From Agrypnia vestita (lineage: Eukaryota; Arthropoda; Insecta; Trichoptera; Phryganeidae), in assembly GCA_016648135.1 (NCBI GenBank), contig JADDOH010003931.1, positions 62,001-126,000 on the forward strand: a DNA stretch of 64,000 nucleotides, read 5' to 3'. Positions 45,481 through 57,112 of the stretch are shown here, in pieces (the stretch's first letter is position 1; every line of letters starts with the position of its first letter). The notes under the pieces are model-generated. The model saw only the letters and a list, made by a program, of their open reading frames with translations. It was not told where the DNA came from and made no database searches. The translations under genes were made by a program, and so were the position numbers.

Positions 45481-46780
45481 GTGAATAAAATTATTTTGAG
45501 AAGTCAATTCTCGTCAACGGCGAATCAAGTCGAGCAAATTTACAATACAAAAATTTCAAGATTAAAATGAGGGAGTTGAATTGAATGTTTATGATAAATA
45601 ATATTAGGTTTTATAAAAAAATGTCTGGAAGACCAAATAATTTTTTTTTCTTATTTTAAAGAAGTAAGGAACTTTCAAAAAAAAAAATTAAATAATATCA
45701 AATTGATAAAATTTAAGTAATCGTGAGGTATCAAATATTCAATTTTATTTTGGTTTATTTTTTTACTTAAATTTATCCAAAATATTAATCCCGAAAGTTT
45801 TAGGATTATACGTAATATTTCAGAAACTCATAAATATTATATAATTCTATGCCAGGACCTGAGAAAGGATTTCGTAGTCATTGGGTATCCTAATTGTATC
45901 TAATTGTATCTATTAATGTATACGATACAATTTCAATAAATGTTTCGTTAGCACATTAACCTGAAACAGAAACTAAATTATTTTTTTATGTAAATCTCTT
46001 GTAGCTTGTTGTAATTCTGTAATTACGTCATACGTGAGAAAAACAGCATAGATCTTGTAAAAATTCGAGTATTTTCCATCATCTCCTTAACTTATTTTGT
46101 TTATAAAACCACGTGATTATTTCAAAGTGAAAAGGCACTTCGAAATAATCCGTATTCATAAACAATTCGTGAAAGTACATTCGTGTGTATCTGTCCCCAT
46201 GTAAATGCAAATGAAAATACATCGGAATGTGTCTCGGGAAATGCTAATTAAAGACCACCCTAAAATCTGGTTGGTGCATGCGTTTGTGAATAATGCCTTC
46301 GCTCTGAACGACCTTATGTTAAATAATTAACCAGAGTTAAATAATTAACTATTACGTGATCTCTGGTCTGAATAATAATCATAATGTCAACTTGTATGCA
46401 TTTTCATACGAATTAGCATTATGCACTTTCATATTTAATGTCAGATTGATAAATTTCACTGGCAGATAAACGACTTATTTTCTTAGACGATTTAATTGGA
46501 ACGTCAACAAAAGATAAATGGGTGGTCCATGATGAATGGTGAGTGATACTGAAACACAGCTGGGATGGTAAGTTTTTTTAATGTATCTGGCAATCTGACA
46601 TATTCTAGACGAAATTTGTTAATAAAAATAAAAATATTTCGTGTTATGCACATATATACTAACGATATTATGCAATATTATAAGTGTAATTGTGAAGACC
46701 AAAAATTCATTAACTATTAATTCATTTATTCATTAAAATTCATTCATTAAAATTCATTAAAATTCATCAAATTCATTCAA
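45481..46780. other. Non-coding, nothing recognised
   Basis: AT-rich with a short direct repeat of AACTATT/AATAATTAACCAG around 46320-46350 and an (ATTCATTAAA)n run at 46705-46765. No gene. Confidence 0.4.
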
Positions 46781-46883
46781 ATATACAACAGCAGAGATAT
46801 AGATGAAAATATATTGATGCATGTTGTTAGAGCAGACTGAAGACACTTGTAATCGAGATATTGTGTTGCATTTGAAATAAATA

Positions 46884-47967
46884 ATGTATATGTATATCCC
46901 CTTGGAAAATGCAGATAATGTGAAATACTTGGGAATCATAATAGACACGCACCTAAACTGGAAACTTCACATTGAACTATTATCGGGAAAACTTTTAAAA
47001 CTCATTTACCTTTTTAAATCCATACGTAATATTTTTAATAAACAGCAACTCAAAACTATCTATTATGCTCTTGCCCAGTCATTTTTGAACTATGCGATTC
47101 CAAGTTGGGGAGGTACTTACAAAACCACATTAAAACCAGCTATAACGGCACAAAAAACCTTGCTCCGAGTCATTAATAAGAAACCATTCACATACCAATC
47201 AGACAGACTATTCAGAGAATTTAATGTACTGGACGTTAGACAGCTGTTCGTTAAGTCTACCCTCATCTTCTACATTAAAAACACAAACCACCTAACAGCA
47301 ACCAGTAACTCGCATTCACATAATACTAGACAAGCATTACGAAACCTTGACGAAATACCAAAAACTAAGACAACACATGGACAGAAAAATTACTCATACA
47401 TAGGGCCTAAAATATTTAACATATTTAAAACAGACTTCCCGGAAATCAGAATATACTCAATTAATAAAATAAAAGCTTTAGCAAACAACTGGCTTACCTC
47501 CAAAGGTAGAACAGCAACTGAAAATTTACTTACTGTAATTGCGTAATAATGTCTTTAAATAAAAATATATACCTATATAAATTAATTAATTAATTAAGGA
47601 AAATAAAAAAATAATCTTAAACAAAACTTTAACCCTTTTTACTTTAAACAATTATTCTACACATATTTACACTTGGACTTATGACTAACTCAACTTTCAC
47701 TAACATTCCACTTGATACTCTATAGATACATAATAACTACCTTATGAAAATAAATACTACTGACGAACTCGAACAAATATTATAATTGTGTGCTATAACG
47801 CCACTCTGGGACAGGCGTAGCCTAGTAGAGTGGCATAATCCACAAATTAAACAAAACAAAAAAATGTGTAAATTATCTTATGTTTTATCTTATGTTCTAT
47901 TGTTAAATTAGTATTAAGTATCTTATTTGTAAACAAGGATTTTTAAATAAATAAATAAAAAATAAAT
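46884..47967 (+). pseudogene. CR1-group LINE, 5'-truncated copy 2
   Basis: ORF 46884-47546 starts about 50 codons further upstream than copy 1 and adds VKYLGIIIDTHLNWKLHI, the block right after the reverse transcriptase palm in CR1-group elements. The rest matches copy 1 almost base for base. The original stop is TAA 47544-47546. The 3' UTR stem GCCACTCT/AGAGTGGC lies at about 47800-47834 and the tail is TAAATAAATAAA. The near-identity of two copies 6 kb apart points to recent activity. Confidence 0.85.
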
Positions 47968-48131
47968 ATGTATTTTGTACTTTGCATTCAGTTAGCATCT
48001 CATTAAAAAAAAAATTCGGTACTGAATAAATAATAAATAGGTACCTACCTAGAGATTTTTATTTATTTATTAGGTAAATCACTGTTTATATATAGGTAAT
48101 TATTTATCTACGCAAGAAGATTTATAAATTT

Positions 48132-48395
48132 TCCGCTTTGAATTTTCTGGGGTATTCGGCTTTATGTATATGACTTTTCAGGCCAACGTTTCGGATCCTA
48201 TCATGGAGTCCGTCAGGGCTGATGTATTGCTATGTGTGTTGATATAAGTATTGCAAGCCTACCTTGACCATAATATCAACACATCAGTCTTAATGATGAA
48301 CCCTGCAATGGTATCAGAAAGGTCGTAGACGTACGGTAGTAGGTATACTCCATAAAGCTCAAACTAGAAGATTCTGAATGTGAAAACCCAAGAAC
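48132..48395. mobile_element. Hammerhead-family element with 12-bp target duplication
   Basis: ATTTATAAATTT (48120-48131) and ATTTGTAAATTT (48396-48407) flank it. The antisense left half holds CTGACGG (core A9 lost) with GAAACGTT on the minus strand. The sense right half (48280-48395) has a decayed AATGATGAACCCTGC and ends GTGAAAACCCAAGAAC, the complement of the left ends of the 27696 and 44334 copies. Confidence 0.65.
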
Positions 48396-48409
48396 ATTTG
48401 TAAATTTGA

Positions 48410-49020
48410 TATTGTCTTCATGATTTATTACGTTTATATCGGCTGCATAACTACGATAAGTGGTTCAATATCGAAAAAATATTTCGCATAGAATAAATCT
48501 GCACAACTTAACTGGTTCTACTCGAATTCAATAAGTTGTGTGAATTCTAAAACACGTTAACGTGTGAGTTCTAAAACAAACAAATTAAAAATAGGTACCT
48601 ACTTCAACTTCGGTCGCCAACTTTCGATAGAAAACGGCTCATGAAAAACAAGAAGAAGAAGAACGATCTTCAATGGTTTTTGAAAGGCGAAACGTTATTT
48701 ACAATAATTTTGTCAATTTTCCAAATTTTTTCTGATATTTGTGAACCCGTATAGCATTCTGGTACTGCAAGATAGGGTCTGTTGCTTTTGTACAATCTTA
48801 TTATCTGATAAAGTTTTGCTACGCAGAAGGAATCTTAAAACTTTCTAACGGAGCTTCTCGGTAGTTCAATGTTTTTACGCCGGAAATTTAAAATGCCTAA
48901 ATTTTTTTTTAAAAAATAAGCCCATTTTAAATAAAACCTTCACGTTTTACGACGGTTTCGTCTCAAAAGATAAGCAGAAATAAATAATCTACAATAATTT
49001 ATTCGTTGTGAGGTAATTTT
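48410..49020. other. Non-coding; possible LINE tail
   Basis: CTCATGAAAAACAAGAAGAAGAAG at 48640-48663 resembles an RTE-like 3' tail; otherwise nothing recognised. Confidence 0.3.
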
Positions 49021-49023
49021 GTT

Positions 49024-49408
49024 ACAACAGTCATTATCAAAAGTATTCTCAGATTTTCACGGTTGTTTAAAATTAGAAGATTTGATTTTAAACAGCCTTT
49101 TCTGGGATATTCTGCCGTATATGTATGGACGACTTGATGTACGTCGTTTTGGATCCTAGTTTCTACCTAACTTTCTTAAAATAAGACAAGACGTCGTTTT
49201 GCTTGGTCACAAGTGACTTGACAACAGTCATTATCAAAAATATTCTCAGATTTTCACGGTCGTTTAAAATTAGAAGATTTGATTTTAAACAGCCTTTTCT
49301 GGGATATTCTGCCGTGTATGTATGGACGACTTTACGTACGTCGTTTTGGATCCCAGTTTCTATTTAACTTTCTTAAAATAAGACAAGACGTCGTTTTGCT
49401 TGGTCCAC
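49024..49408 (-). repeat. 197-bp tandem duplication of a hammerhead-family segment
   Basis: Copy 1 is 49024-49220, copy 2 49221-49408, period 197, with few differences (for example TATATG versus TGTATG). Each contains CTCAGATTTTCACGGT, GGGATATTCTGCCGT and CGTCGTTTTGGATCC, matching the outer part of the 27696 element in antisense; the catalytic core is not recognisable. Confidence 0.7.
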
Positions 49409-50325
49409 ATTTCCAACAAGAAAAAGGTATTTTTCTTTCTTGCAGGCATTAAATTTATTTTATATATATTTCAACGAAGTATAAGGGAATATGAAATAAA
49501 TATATACAAAAATTATTATCTCGGATGAAGCCTCATTTCAGATAGTATGCTTATACATAAACCATAGAAGAATCCTAAATTTTTTCCAACCAACCTGTGG
49601 TTGGTTAAGTTAGGTTAGATTACGAATTGCCTACTAGCAATGTACCTGCCACTATATTAATTAATGTGTACACAAAGGATGAATAAATAAATATTATGGA
49701 TAATAAATATACATTTAATCTCAATGATATTGAAATGAAGTCGAGACGAAAATAGCTTGAATGATATCGTCGCAGTGGAAGGCGTATTTATTTATAAATG
49801 TAAAATAATGCCTATAAATATTTTTCACTGTCGCGTCAAAAATAAAGATGGTTAAAAATAACGTAAAAAAGCGCTATAACAAAGATCGGCGTAATCCACG
49901 GAACCCGGTTAAAAATAAATGTAAAACAACAAGCAAAGCGTTATAAATGTCCGACTTAACATTTTCATCGGTATTGCGATATTTAATGCCGAGAAACTTC
50001 CTCCCTGAGAAATCAGTCTGAGCTTTGTGTAAAGTTGGCAACTAAAAACCGAGCACAAAACCGCGCTCTTTTCGAAAACACCTCTTTCTAACTTTACACC
50101 ACTACGGGCATTCTACAGTTTACTACAGACGCTTCAACTCCAGCCCCGTACACTGTCTCCCTTTGTGAAATTTCATCTAAGATTAGCCACTTCTGACTGG
50201 GTTAACAAGAAAATAATGACTGTACGGAAATTTCATTTAAAAATAATCATACCAAACATTTAGCCAGTTGAATGAGTGAATTGAAAAGACAATTTAATTT
50301 CACTGCCCCGCTTGCTTTGTAACAA
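49409..50325. other. Non-coding, nothing firmly recognised
   Basis: A hairpin CCAACCAACC/GGTTGGTT lies at about 49587-49606. The block 49960-50240 is complex but without frame or motif. Confidence 0.35.
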
Positions 50326-50758
50326 GCTAACTAATGAAACTAAAGAAATAACTCTACACAAATCTTTTAAACATCATATTACTAAGTTTATAACAATATC
50401 AGGTAGAAAGTATGCTGAAGAAGTGATCCGCCCTTGACCTCTGAATTGGTAAAAACTGTTTGATATAATTTAAAGTATACTTTAATATAATATTTATTTT
50501 TGTAACTATTTAAATTCTTATCTTAATTTTGTATGTATATTTTCTTTTCTTTTATATTTAGGTATTTCTATGATTTACTTTATTATTATTGATTTAATTT
50601 CATTCTTATGCTTATACTTTCTTTAATTGTCATTTGTTAATATTACAAAAATATCATATGAGAATAACTGCCACAGAACAGGTTTTACCTAGTGTGGCAG
50701 TTATTAGTAACTTATATTAACAAATGTAAATAAACAATAAAAATAAACAAATAAATAA
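50326..50758 (+). pseudogene. CR1-group LINE 3' end, second family
   Basis: A short frame reads NETKEITLHKSFKHHITKFI ... GRKYAEEVIRP then stop, like LINE C-termini. The 3' UTR contains AATAACTGCCACA (50663-50675) pairing with TGTGGCAGTTATT (50693-50705) around an AGGTTTTACCT hairpin, and an (AAATA)n tail follows. Fold and spacing echo those in the 40964 and 46884 LINEs. Confidence 0.55.
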
Positions 50759-50764
50759 CTATAA

Positions 50765-51513
50765 TGTCAAGTGTCGTGGCTGCAGGAGGAACGAATGAAA
50801 ATGCTGGGATTTAATACAGGATTTATTAATTACCGATTAATTGATTAAACAAACTTACAAGGTCACTTAACACTTTTTAATGTAACTCTATTATTTAATT
50901 TAAACTATTTCGTAATTTATCACTCGTACAAAGACACTTTATAATCGCTTTAACACTTTATTCATTATTCACTATTCACAATTTCAGCACTTATTATTTC
51001 GCTACTTAAGAACTTTCCAGAATATCTCTATCGAATTACCGCTCGCTTGGCCACCCTGGCAACTCGCGACTCGTGGTTACCTTCGCTTTCCTTCGCTTCT
51101 ATGCCGCTGTCAAGCGCGCCTCAAAAACAACAACTCGTCCTTAATCCTGTGTGCCGTATTTATACTTTACGTTTCCAGTGTTTACGAGAACTTCCTCGTG
51201 GTTTCCAGGCTTTTGTAGATGCTTCCTGTAAGCCGTAGATTATGCTAGGCCGTTCTGGAATCTTCTGTAGTATTGTGATCATTTCAAATAACTGTCACTT
51301 GACATGTGCATGATTCTTTTTTAGCCTCGTTGCAATAATAATAATAATAGAAACAATACATCTTTTCATTCTGTTCTGGAGCCACTCTGGAATCTTCTGT
51401 AGTATTGTGATCATTTCAAATAACTGTCACTTGACATGTGCATGATTCTTTTTTAGCCTCGTTGCAATAATAATAATAGAAAGAATACATCTTTTCATTT
51501 AAAACAGACAATC
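50765..51513 (-). mobile_element. LTR-like module with HSEs and an internal 132-bp duplication
   Basis: TGTCAAGTG (50765) and CACTTGACA (51296-51304, repeated at 51428-51436) are inverted ends. On the minus strand a perfect HSE TTCTGGAATCTTC (51253-51265) precedes GTATAAATAC (51156-51165) by ~90 bp. A second perfect HSE GAACTTTCCAGAA is at 51010-51022. The HSE-bearing segment is tandemly duplicated with period 132 (51254-51385, 51386-51513). Layout fits a solo LTR, but no target duplication was found. Confidence 0.45.
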
Positions 51514-51514
51514 G

Positions 51515-53385
51515 AAATAGTAGTAGCGTAGTAGTACGACGCACATTGTTTCGTTGTTTTAGTGTTTCCGGTTATAAACACTAACACAACGAAGCAATTG
51601 CCTCGTATGCACGACTTACACATACTAATTCGATTGTCTTTCTCAAATGGAAATAAGTTTACCGTTGTTTTTGATTTTTTTGGTTGCGAAATTGAAAGTG
51701 TTTGAAACGCCGTTATTTTGAAAGAAGATGGCGGATTAGACTGGTTAACGAATTTTTGATGAGATATTTTTTTTATATTGTCTATTTTTCAAAAAAGTTT
51801 GATAGATGTTTCATAAGAGATAGGAGAGTACCGTGTCCACAAAATACATTATATTCCATATTGACGTTGCAATTGGTAGGTAGTATGTCTATTGATATCT
51901 ATTCCAACATATAATATCGAAGAATTTCGATACGAAGAATATATCTGGCTAGCCTTTAAAAGCTCAAAAATAACTAAAACTAACAAATAATAATAATTTA
52001 AAAACTCCTTTTCACTGCCGCGCTTTTTACAAATTGTCTCCTGAGGGTTGAAATTTCGGCGCGGCTTCTGTGTATCTAACAGTATATCTGTCCCTTTCAA
52101 ACATATTTAACTTACTGCAACTAAGTGATTTTCCGTCCTTTTCTATGAAGTGTACGGACAAGACACTAAAGCTTCATTGATCGTTACAAACTATTATTAC
52201 CATCGCTTGTTCTTACTCATTTTATGGGCTGGGGTGACCAACATTGCTTCCCCACAATTGATTATTTTGAAAGATATTTCATGATTTTTCTTTTTATTGA
52301 AAAATTTTTATTTTTCGTTTAGTTTTTTCATCTTTATTTTTATATTATCTAAGCGTTTTATCTCTGTCTTGATTGCAGGTAATCTAATATGTTTTAATAT
52401 GTTTATTTATTTTTATTATATTTGTTTTTAAATGAGAACTCAAATTAACATCGGATAATGCGGAGGGATTTAACAAGTATTTATATGAATTATATTAATC
52501 CTCAGACTAAAAAATCATATTGTACAAAGGCATGCAATAGAGCGCCGATTATCCGTGGTAACTGGGGAATACCGGTGAACAATATCATCGATCTGAATTA
52601 AGTTTTTATCAATACATATAAATACTGTAAATTTAACTTTAAAGATATACATGTTAAAAAATGTTTTAATAAAAAGAATTGTGAACCTGAATATTGATTA
52701 TACTATCACCAACTCTTTTCCTTTCCTATCAATATTGCCGACACAATCACTTATACACCAGTAATTACAGTTCATTATATCAATATAATATAATTAATTA
52801 ATTATTTATATTTGCTTCTATTCAAGTAAAAAAAATATTGCAGTCAGTTAATTACCTCACCTATCGACAACAGATTATGACACTCTCGAAACTCCAGTAG
52901 TAAAATTGTAAAATATAATTAAAGTCAGATAGATATAACAAAGATTATATTATTTGTCCATTTTAAATAGCACCATGAATAATATTTACAATTTAAACGC
53001 CAAATCCATCAATTACATATAGATTTATTAAAAATTATTTATAAAGAATGTTCGTGATTTATGTTTTATTCTTTGATTTTTCGTGTACGCTTGCGAATTA
53101 AAAACACTTCATTGTAATCGTTGATAATGCACAAAATTCAAATAATATGTTTGCTGCAATTGAGGTTTCATTATAATACACCTACGTACTTTGAAAGCCA
53201 TCTTCTTTTTGAAGAAAACACTCCTGCCATTAATGTTGGTTTTCGCACAATTTCTATTAAATCATTTATATAATTATTTTTATATGGGTTATTTTTGATC
53301 TGCATTTAACTACTAGCTGTAACCTTTCAAAAATGATGGAAAATTGTTCCGCGTCATTACTAAGTCCTAGTATATATTTATAGCT
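51515..53385. other. AT-rich DNA, nothing recognised
   Basis: No gene or clear repeat. A complex segment at 52010-52100 has no motif. Confidence 0.4.
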
Positions 53386-53394
53386 TCTTTTTGG

Positions 53395-53560
53395 CGGTCT
53401 ACGGAGAGGCGGCCGTAGTTACATGCGTTAATCGGCAGGTATTTGGTTTGGTGGCTTGGGGTTCAAGCCCCATCTCCGGCAGTTTTTTAGCCGTAAATTC
53501 GAAAGAAATTACGGACTTTACAAGAAGATACGGGGACAGACAGAATGGGCGGACGGACAG
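53395..53560 (+). mobile_element. tRNA-derived SINE, third family
   Basis: B-box-like GGGGTTCAAGCCCC (53458-53471) is preceded by a possible A box and followed by a non-tRNA body with GGACAGACAG repeats. The A box is poorly defined. Confidence 0.4.
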
Positions 53561-53644
53561 ACAACGAAATTAGTATATTTGATACATTTATATTTAGTTA
53601 CTTTATTCAAGTGGCATAATGTAGGTAAACAGAAATTTCGACAA

Positions 53645-53790
53645 GCTTATTGGTCTAGTAGTTAATTTTCTTGCAGTGCAATAAAGTGGTCGTAAATTCA
53701 AGTCTCATTGGTTAGCTCTATTTCCATAGAACAAGTATTTAATTTAGTTTGAAGAGTAGATAATTAATTTAAAAAATCTCTATTTTAGAA
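53645..53790 (+). mobile_element. Decayed SINE of the 1985 family
   Basis: ATTGGTCTAGTAGTTAATTTT, AAATTCAAGTCTC (B box decayed), GTTAGCTCTATTTCCATAG and TTTAGTTTGAAGAGTAGA follow the order of the 1985-2160 copy with ~25-30% visible differences. Confidence 0.55.
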
Positions 53791-54280
53791 AATATCGCAT
53801 TGAACGCATTTTTTTACATTTAAATAAATTTTTAGTAATTTTAAAATAGACTTATTTAAAATTTGGTTCAGAATTACAAAAAAAAAATATGTGCACTACA
53901 GAGAGCTCTACGTTCAATCCATCATTCGAAAAATTGTTCCCCAGTATCGGCGTTTCACTTTATCGTCGTAAAAAAGTTAAATTAAAAAAAAAATTGGATG
54001 CATCTAAAGATATTCAGAAAAAAATGATCACCTGAGGGTATTAGAAGCAAAATCCCCATTTACTCTTAACGAATATGATTCCATGGCTAAGAGTGTCGAT
54101 TTCACAAATGGTAACTAAATTCGTAAGTATGTTTGTATGTTTTAAAAGTATTTTATCTTATGTAAATTAATTTTAAATTCAGTCAAGATTTATATAAACG
54201 AAAACGTTTATTTAAATGTTGTGAATTGGATAATTGCACTTTTGCTTCTAATCTCTTCAACATTTATTTATTTATTTGTT
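53791..54280. other. AT-rich DNA, nothing recognised
   Basis: No gene or repeat recognised. Confidence 0.4.
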
Positions 54281-54284
54281 GGGT

Positions 54285-54690
54285 CGCAATACTAGGATTG
54301 GTCTGCAACAAGCACTCGATTTCTCCGCTCCTCTCTGTCACCTGCCAGCCTCTTCATTTCTTGGTAGGTGCTACAGCGCACATCTCCGATAATCTGGTCT
54401 ACGTAGCTTGATCTCGGGCGGTTTCTACGATGGTAAAAAACAGGCCCGTTTGTTTTATGTTATGGCCTATCCAAATTGCTTATTGTTGGGCGATTCTGTT
54501 CAGGAGCCGCCTCTTTTCGCCCACCCTGCTCAACACCTCGTCGTTTCGGATATGTTCTGACCAACGGATCCTCGCCATGCGCCTGTAGCACCACATCTCA
54601 AAGGCGGCCAGCCTCCCGGACAAGCTCTGGCCGATGGTCCATGTTTCGCTGCCATACATCAGCACACTCCAAGAGTTCAACATGTAAATG
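54285..54690 (-). pseudogene. RTE-like LINE fragment, fourth family
   Basis: Minus-strand ORF 54480-54683 reads SWSVLMYGSETWTIGQSL, LAAFEMWCYRRMARIRW and VLSRVGEKRRLLNRI. YGSETW, FEMWCYRRM.RI.W and VL.RVGE.R are conserved blocks after the reverse transcriptase. 59890-60145 carries the segment that normally follows these blocks in the same kind of element. Confidence 0.75.
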
Positions 54691-54703
54691 TGACTAAATT
54701 AAA

Positions 54704-54756
54704 AAAAGTTATACTGTTGTTGTCAACAGTATAACTTTTAACAACAGTATAACTTC
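54704..54756. repeat. 16-bp perfect hairpin with a third repeat
   Basis: AAAAGTTATACTGTTG (54704-54719) is followed, after a 4-base loop, by its exact complement (54724-54739). Then AACAACAGTATAACTT repeats the right arm at about 54740-54755. Confidence 0.75.
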
Positions 54757-54759
54757 CCT

Positions 54760-55740
54760 ATTAGGGAGTGTGTCCTTTGCCATGACATCCCCTCACTGTC
54801 CTCTTTCCCACCCTAATTCTATATATAGTCTTTTGATATGACCAATTGTTATTTATTTATTTATCTCTTAAATGAACTTTCTATTTCTGTTTGCCATATG
54901 TTATCTTCCGTTTTGTTCTTTTACCTTTTTTTAATGTTTTTTTTTCTTTGATGTTTCCTAATAAAGTGTGATATGTGGAGGAGATACAGTGAATGGGCTG
55001 TTACGACCTCTTCGGGTCCCGTCGCCCTTTACACGGCGTGACACGGACATGGCCTTTAGAGTAAAAAATTGTCAACCTAGCGACGTATGAGTAGGGCCAA
55101 GATGGGAGCTTTCGCTCATAAAACGGTCCTTGGAAAGCGCTGGGTGTCAATTCACCGTTGTTGTCACATTGAGTAAAACGTGTTGTCACACCACTAGAGC
55201 TAGAGAGCAAGCTGTGTAACAAGCCACCGATATTCAATTTAAATAATGAATTATTCAAATGGTTTTTATTTATCAGCTAATGGCTCCGGCAACCGGGGAC
55301 GGACGGTATTCTATCTTAATTATCAGCGAATCACTTTGTATAATTACAGGAATTTTTATTTTCGTCTTATTTGTCTTTATTGACCGATTAAGGCGATTAG
55401 AGGCTGGGCGGCGGCCGCTGACGGATCTTTAATCGTACGTCTGTATGGGTGCTTATCTCGGATGCTGTGCGCGGTATTTACATTCCTCGAGATTAGAAGT
55501 AAGAGGCACGCACGTAATCATTTAAATCGGCTTCTTAATCTGTCACCAGAGAGCTGTAATTTAAAGATGATGTAATGTGTTTCCATCGTGATAAATAAAT
55601 AAATAAATCATTACGTTAACTGTGACCACTGACTGGTAGACAAAGAAACGTTTTCTGTTAGTGTTTCAGATTCTTAATTTCCTAATATTTTTATTAATAG
55701 GTAGTTTTTATTAATATGAGGGAAAGTATGTGTGTAATTC
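54760..55740. other. Non-coding, with candidate regulatory island 55255-55560
   Basis: The island is repeat-free and more G+C-rich than average, with a GGCGGCCGC core and several ATTA sites (for example CTTAATTATCAG, TATAATTACAGG). No codon structure. A second complex block lies at 54990-55200. Confidence 0.35.
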
Positions 55741-55744
55741 TTTA

Positions 55745-56110
55745 TTGAGCATCTACAGAGCTTACGACATACCTTAGAAGGCTTGTTGTTCACTTTATAG
55801 TACTTTACACAGTGTTACATTCACCGATTCCACCCAAGAACAATCTACAATTTTTTTTTTATAATTTTACATATATGTTATTTTTGTAACTCATTTTTCA
55901 TATTTTATTTACTTACATAGCTATCGCCATCTACGTCCACCATCAGCCCCGATGATGGACCCTGCATTGGGATCCGAAACGTCGGCCCGAAAGGTCGTAA
56001 CAACACGACATAATACCCCAGTAAACACAAACTTGAAGATATAGTAGGGTAGGTATCAAAACCGGTAGATGTTTAAAAATAATCAATGTGGCTTATACAA
56101 AGTTTGTAAG
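55745..56110 (+). mobile_element. GACGAAGC-family copy joined to a hammerhead-family segment
   Basis: 55745-55945 has the ACACAGTGTTACATTCACCG and TTCCACCCAAGAACAATCTA blocks. 55945-56040 carries CCGATGA (core changed from CTGATGA), then a helix II segment and GAAACGTCGGCCCGAAAGG, ending ACTTGAAGAT. 56041-56110 has AAAACCGGTAGATGTTTAAA like the end of the 57992 motif. The parts look like a chimera or nested insertion. Confidence 0.55.
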
Positions 56111-56584
56111 TTTTCTCTAATTAATTTATTTAACGTTGTATTTTTTATAAAAAAAAACGAAAAAAATTTCTAGGGACTTGAATCAAGCTAGACGCACGTT
56201 TCTACCTCATTTTTTTATAAATTTGTTGTCAGAAAATATATAGGTATAGAATATCACCTGGCTAGGCAGTGTTCATAAGAGAAAAAAGAAAACAGAATAA
56301 TCTACGATAGAACATCGTAAAAGACAACATAATGTAAGAACACAAAAAGGATATTTTAAGACATGATAAAATAAAAAATGATATGCAATGTTGGAAAACA
56401 CTTAAAGATAGGAATAAGAATTAAAGTTAATTTTAGACCAATTTGTTATATAGGCACCGTAAAAACTCTTCCTCGTATTCTCTCATCCATACATCCATTT
56501 TTTTTAAGAGACTGATAGAATTTATTTTGTCTTAGAGTCCAGGAGGTTGAAAAGTTTCGGTGCTGTATACAGAAAGTGTCTTTG
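56111..56584. other. AT-rich DNA, nothing recognised
   Basis: No gene or repeat recognised. Confidence 0.4.
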
Positions 56585-56945
56585 TCCAAATGAAACTAAC
56601 TAACTAACTAACTTACCATCACGCTGTTTCCCCGTGGGGGTAGGCAGAGAGGATAGAGCGCCATACTCTTCTGTCCTGACATACAACTTTCGCTTCGTCT
56701 ACATTCATACATCTTCGCATGCAAGCTCGACGGTTGTTCAGGCTTCTAACAGGACCATCTTCCAGTATCTGGTTGATCTGGTCGTGCCACGTCTTCCGTG
56801 GTCGCCCTCTCTTTCTGGCGCCGTCAACACTTGCATCATTTATCTTTCTTACCATTCTTTCCTCATTCATTCGCTCAACATGCCCAAACCACCTGAGCGA
56901 CCCTATTTTTATTCTATGTATTATGTTACGATCAGCCAAATGAAA
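56585..56945 (-). pseudogene. RTE-like LINE family A 3' end
   Basis: The minus-strand ORF includes HRIKIGSLRWFGHVERMNEE, INDASVDGARKRGRPRKT, WHDQINQILEDGPVRSLNNR, CQDRRVWRSILSAYPHGETA. Left end CTAACTAACTAACTTACCAT is the (GTTA)n-type tail. The upstream continuation to 57113 is unrelated sequence read through by chance. Confidence 0.8.
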
Positions 56946-57112
56946 AGCATTTAAATATGACTTATCTTCTTTATGTCTTCGCATCAATATTGAAATGCAC
57001 ATATTGATTGCAATCAGATGAGATTTGACTGGTAGTGCACCTTCTGGATCGCCTTCACAGCTGATGCAACACATACATCCATTCATACATTCTGGCATTC
57101 TTCCAGATTCCA

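Noticed and set aside
48190..48230. Active hammerhead on the minus strand
   Set aside because: The core reads CTGACGG; the invariant A9 is missing.
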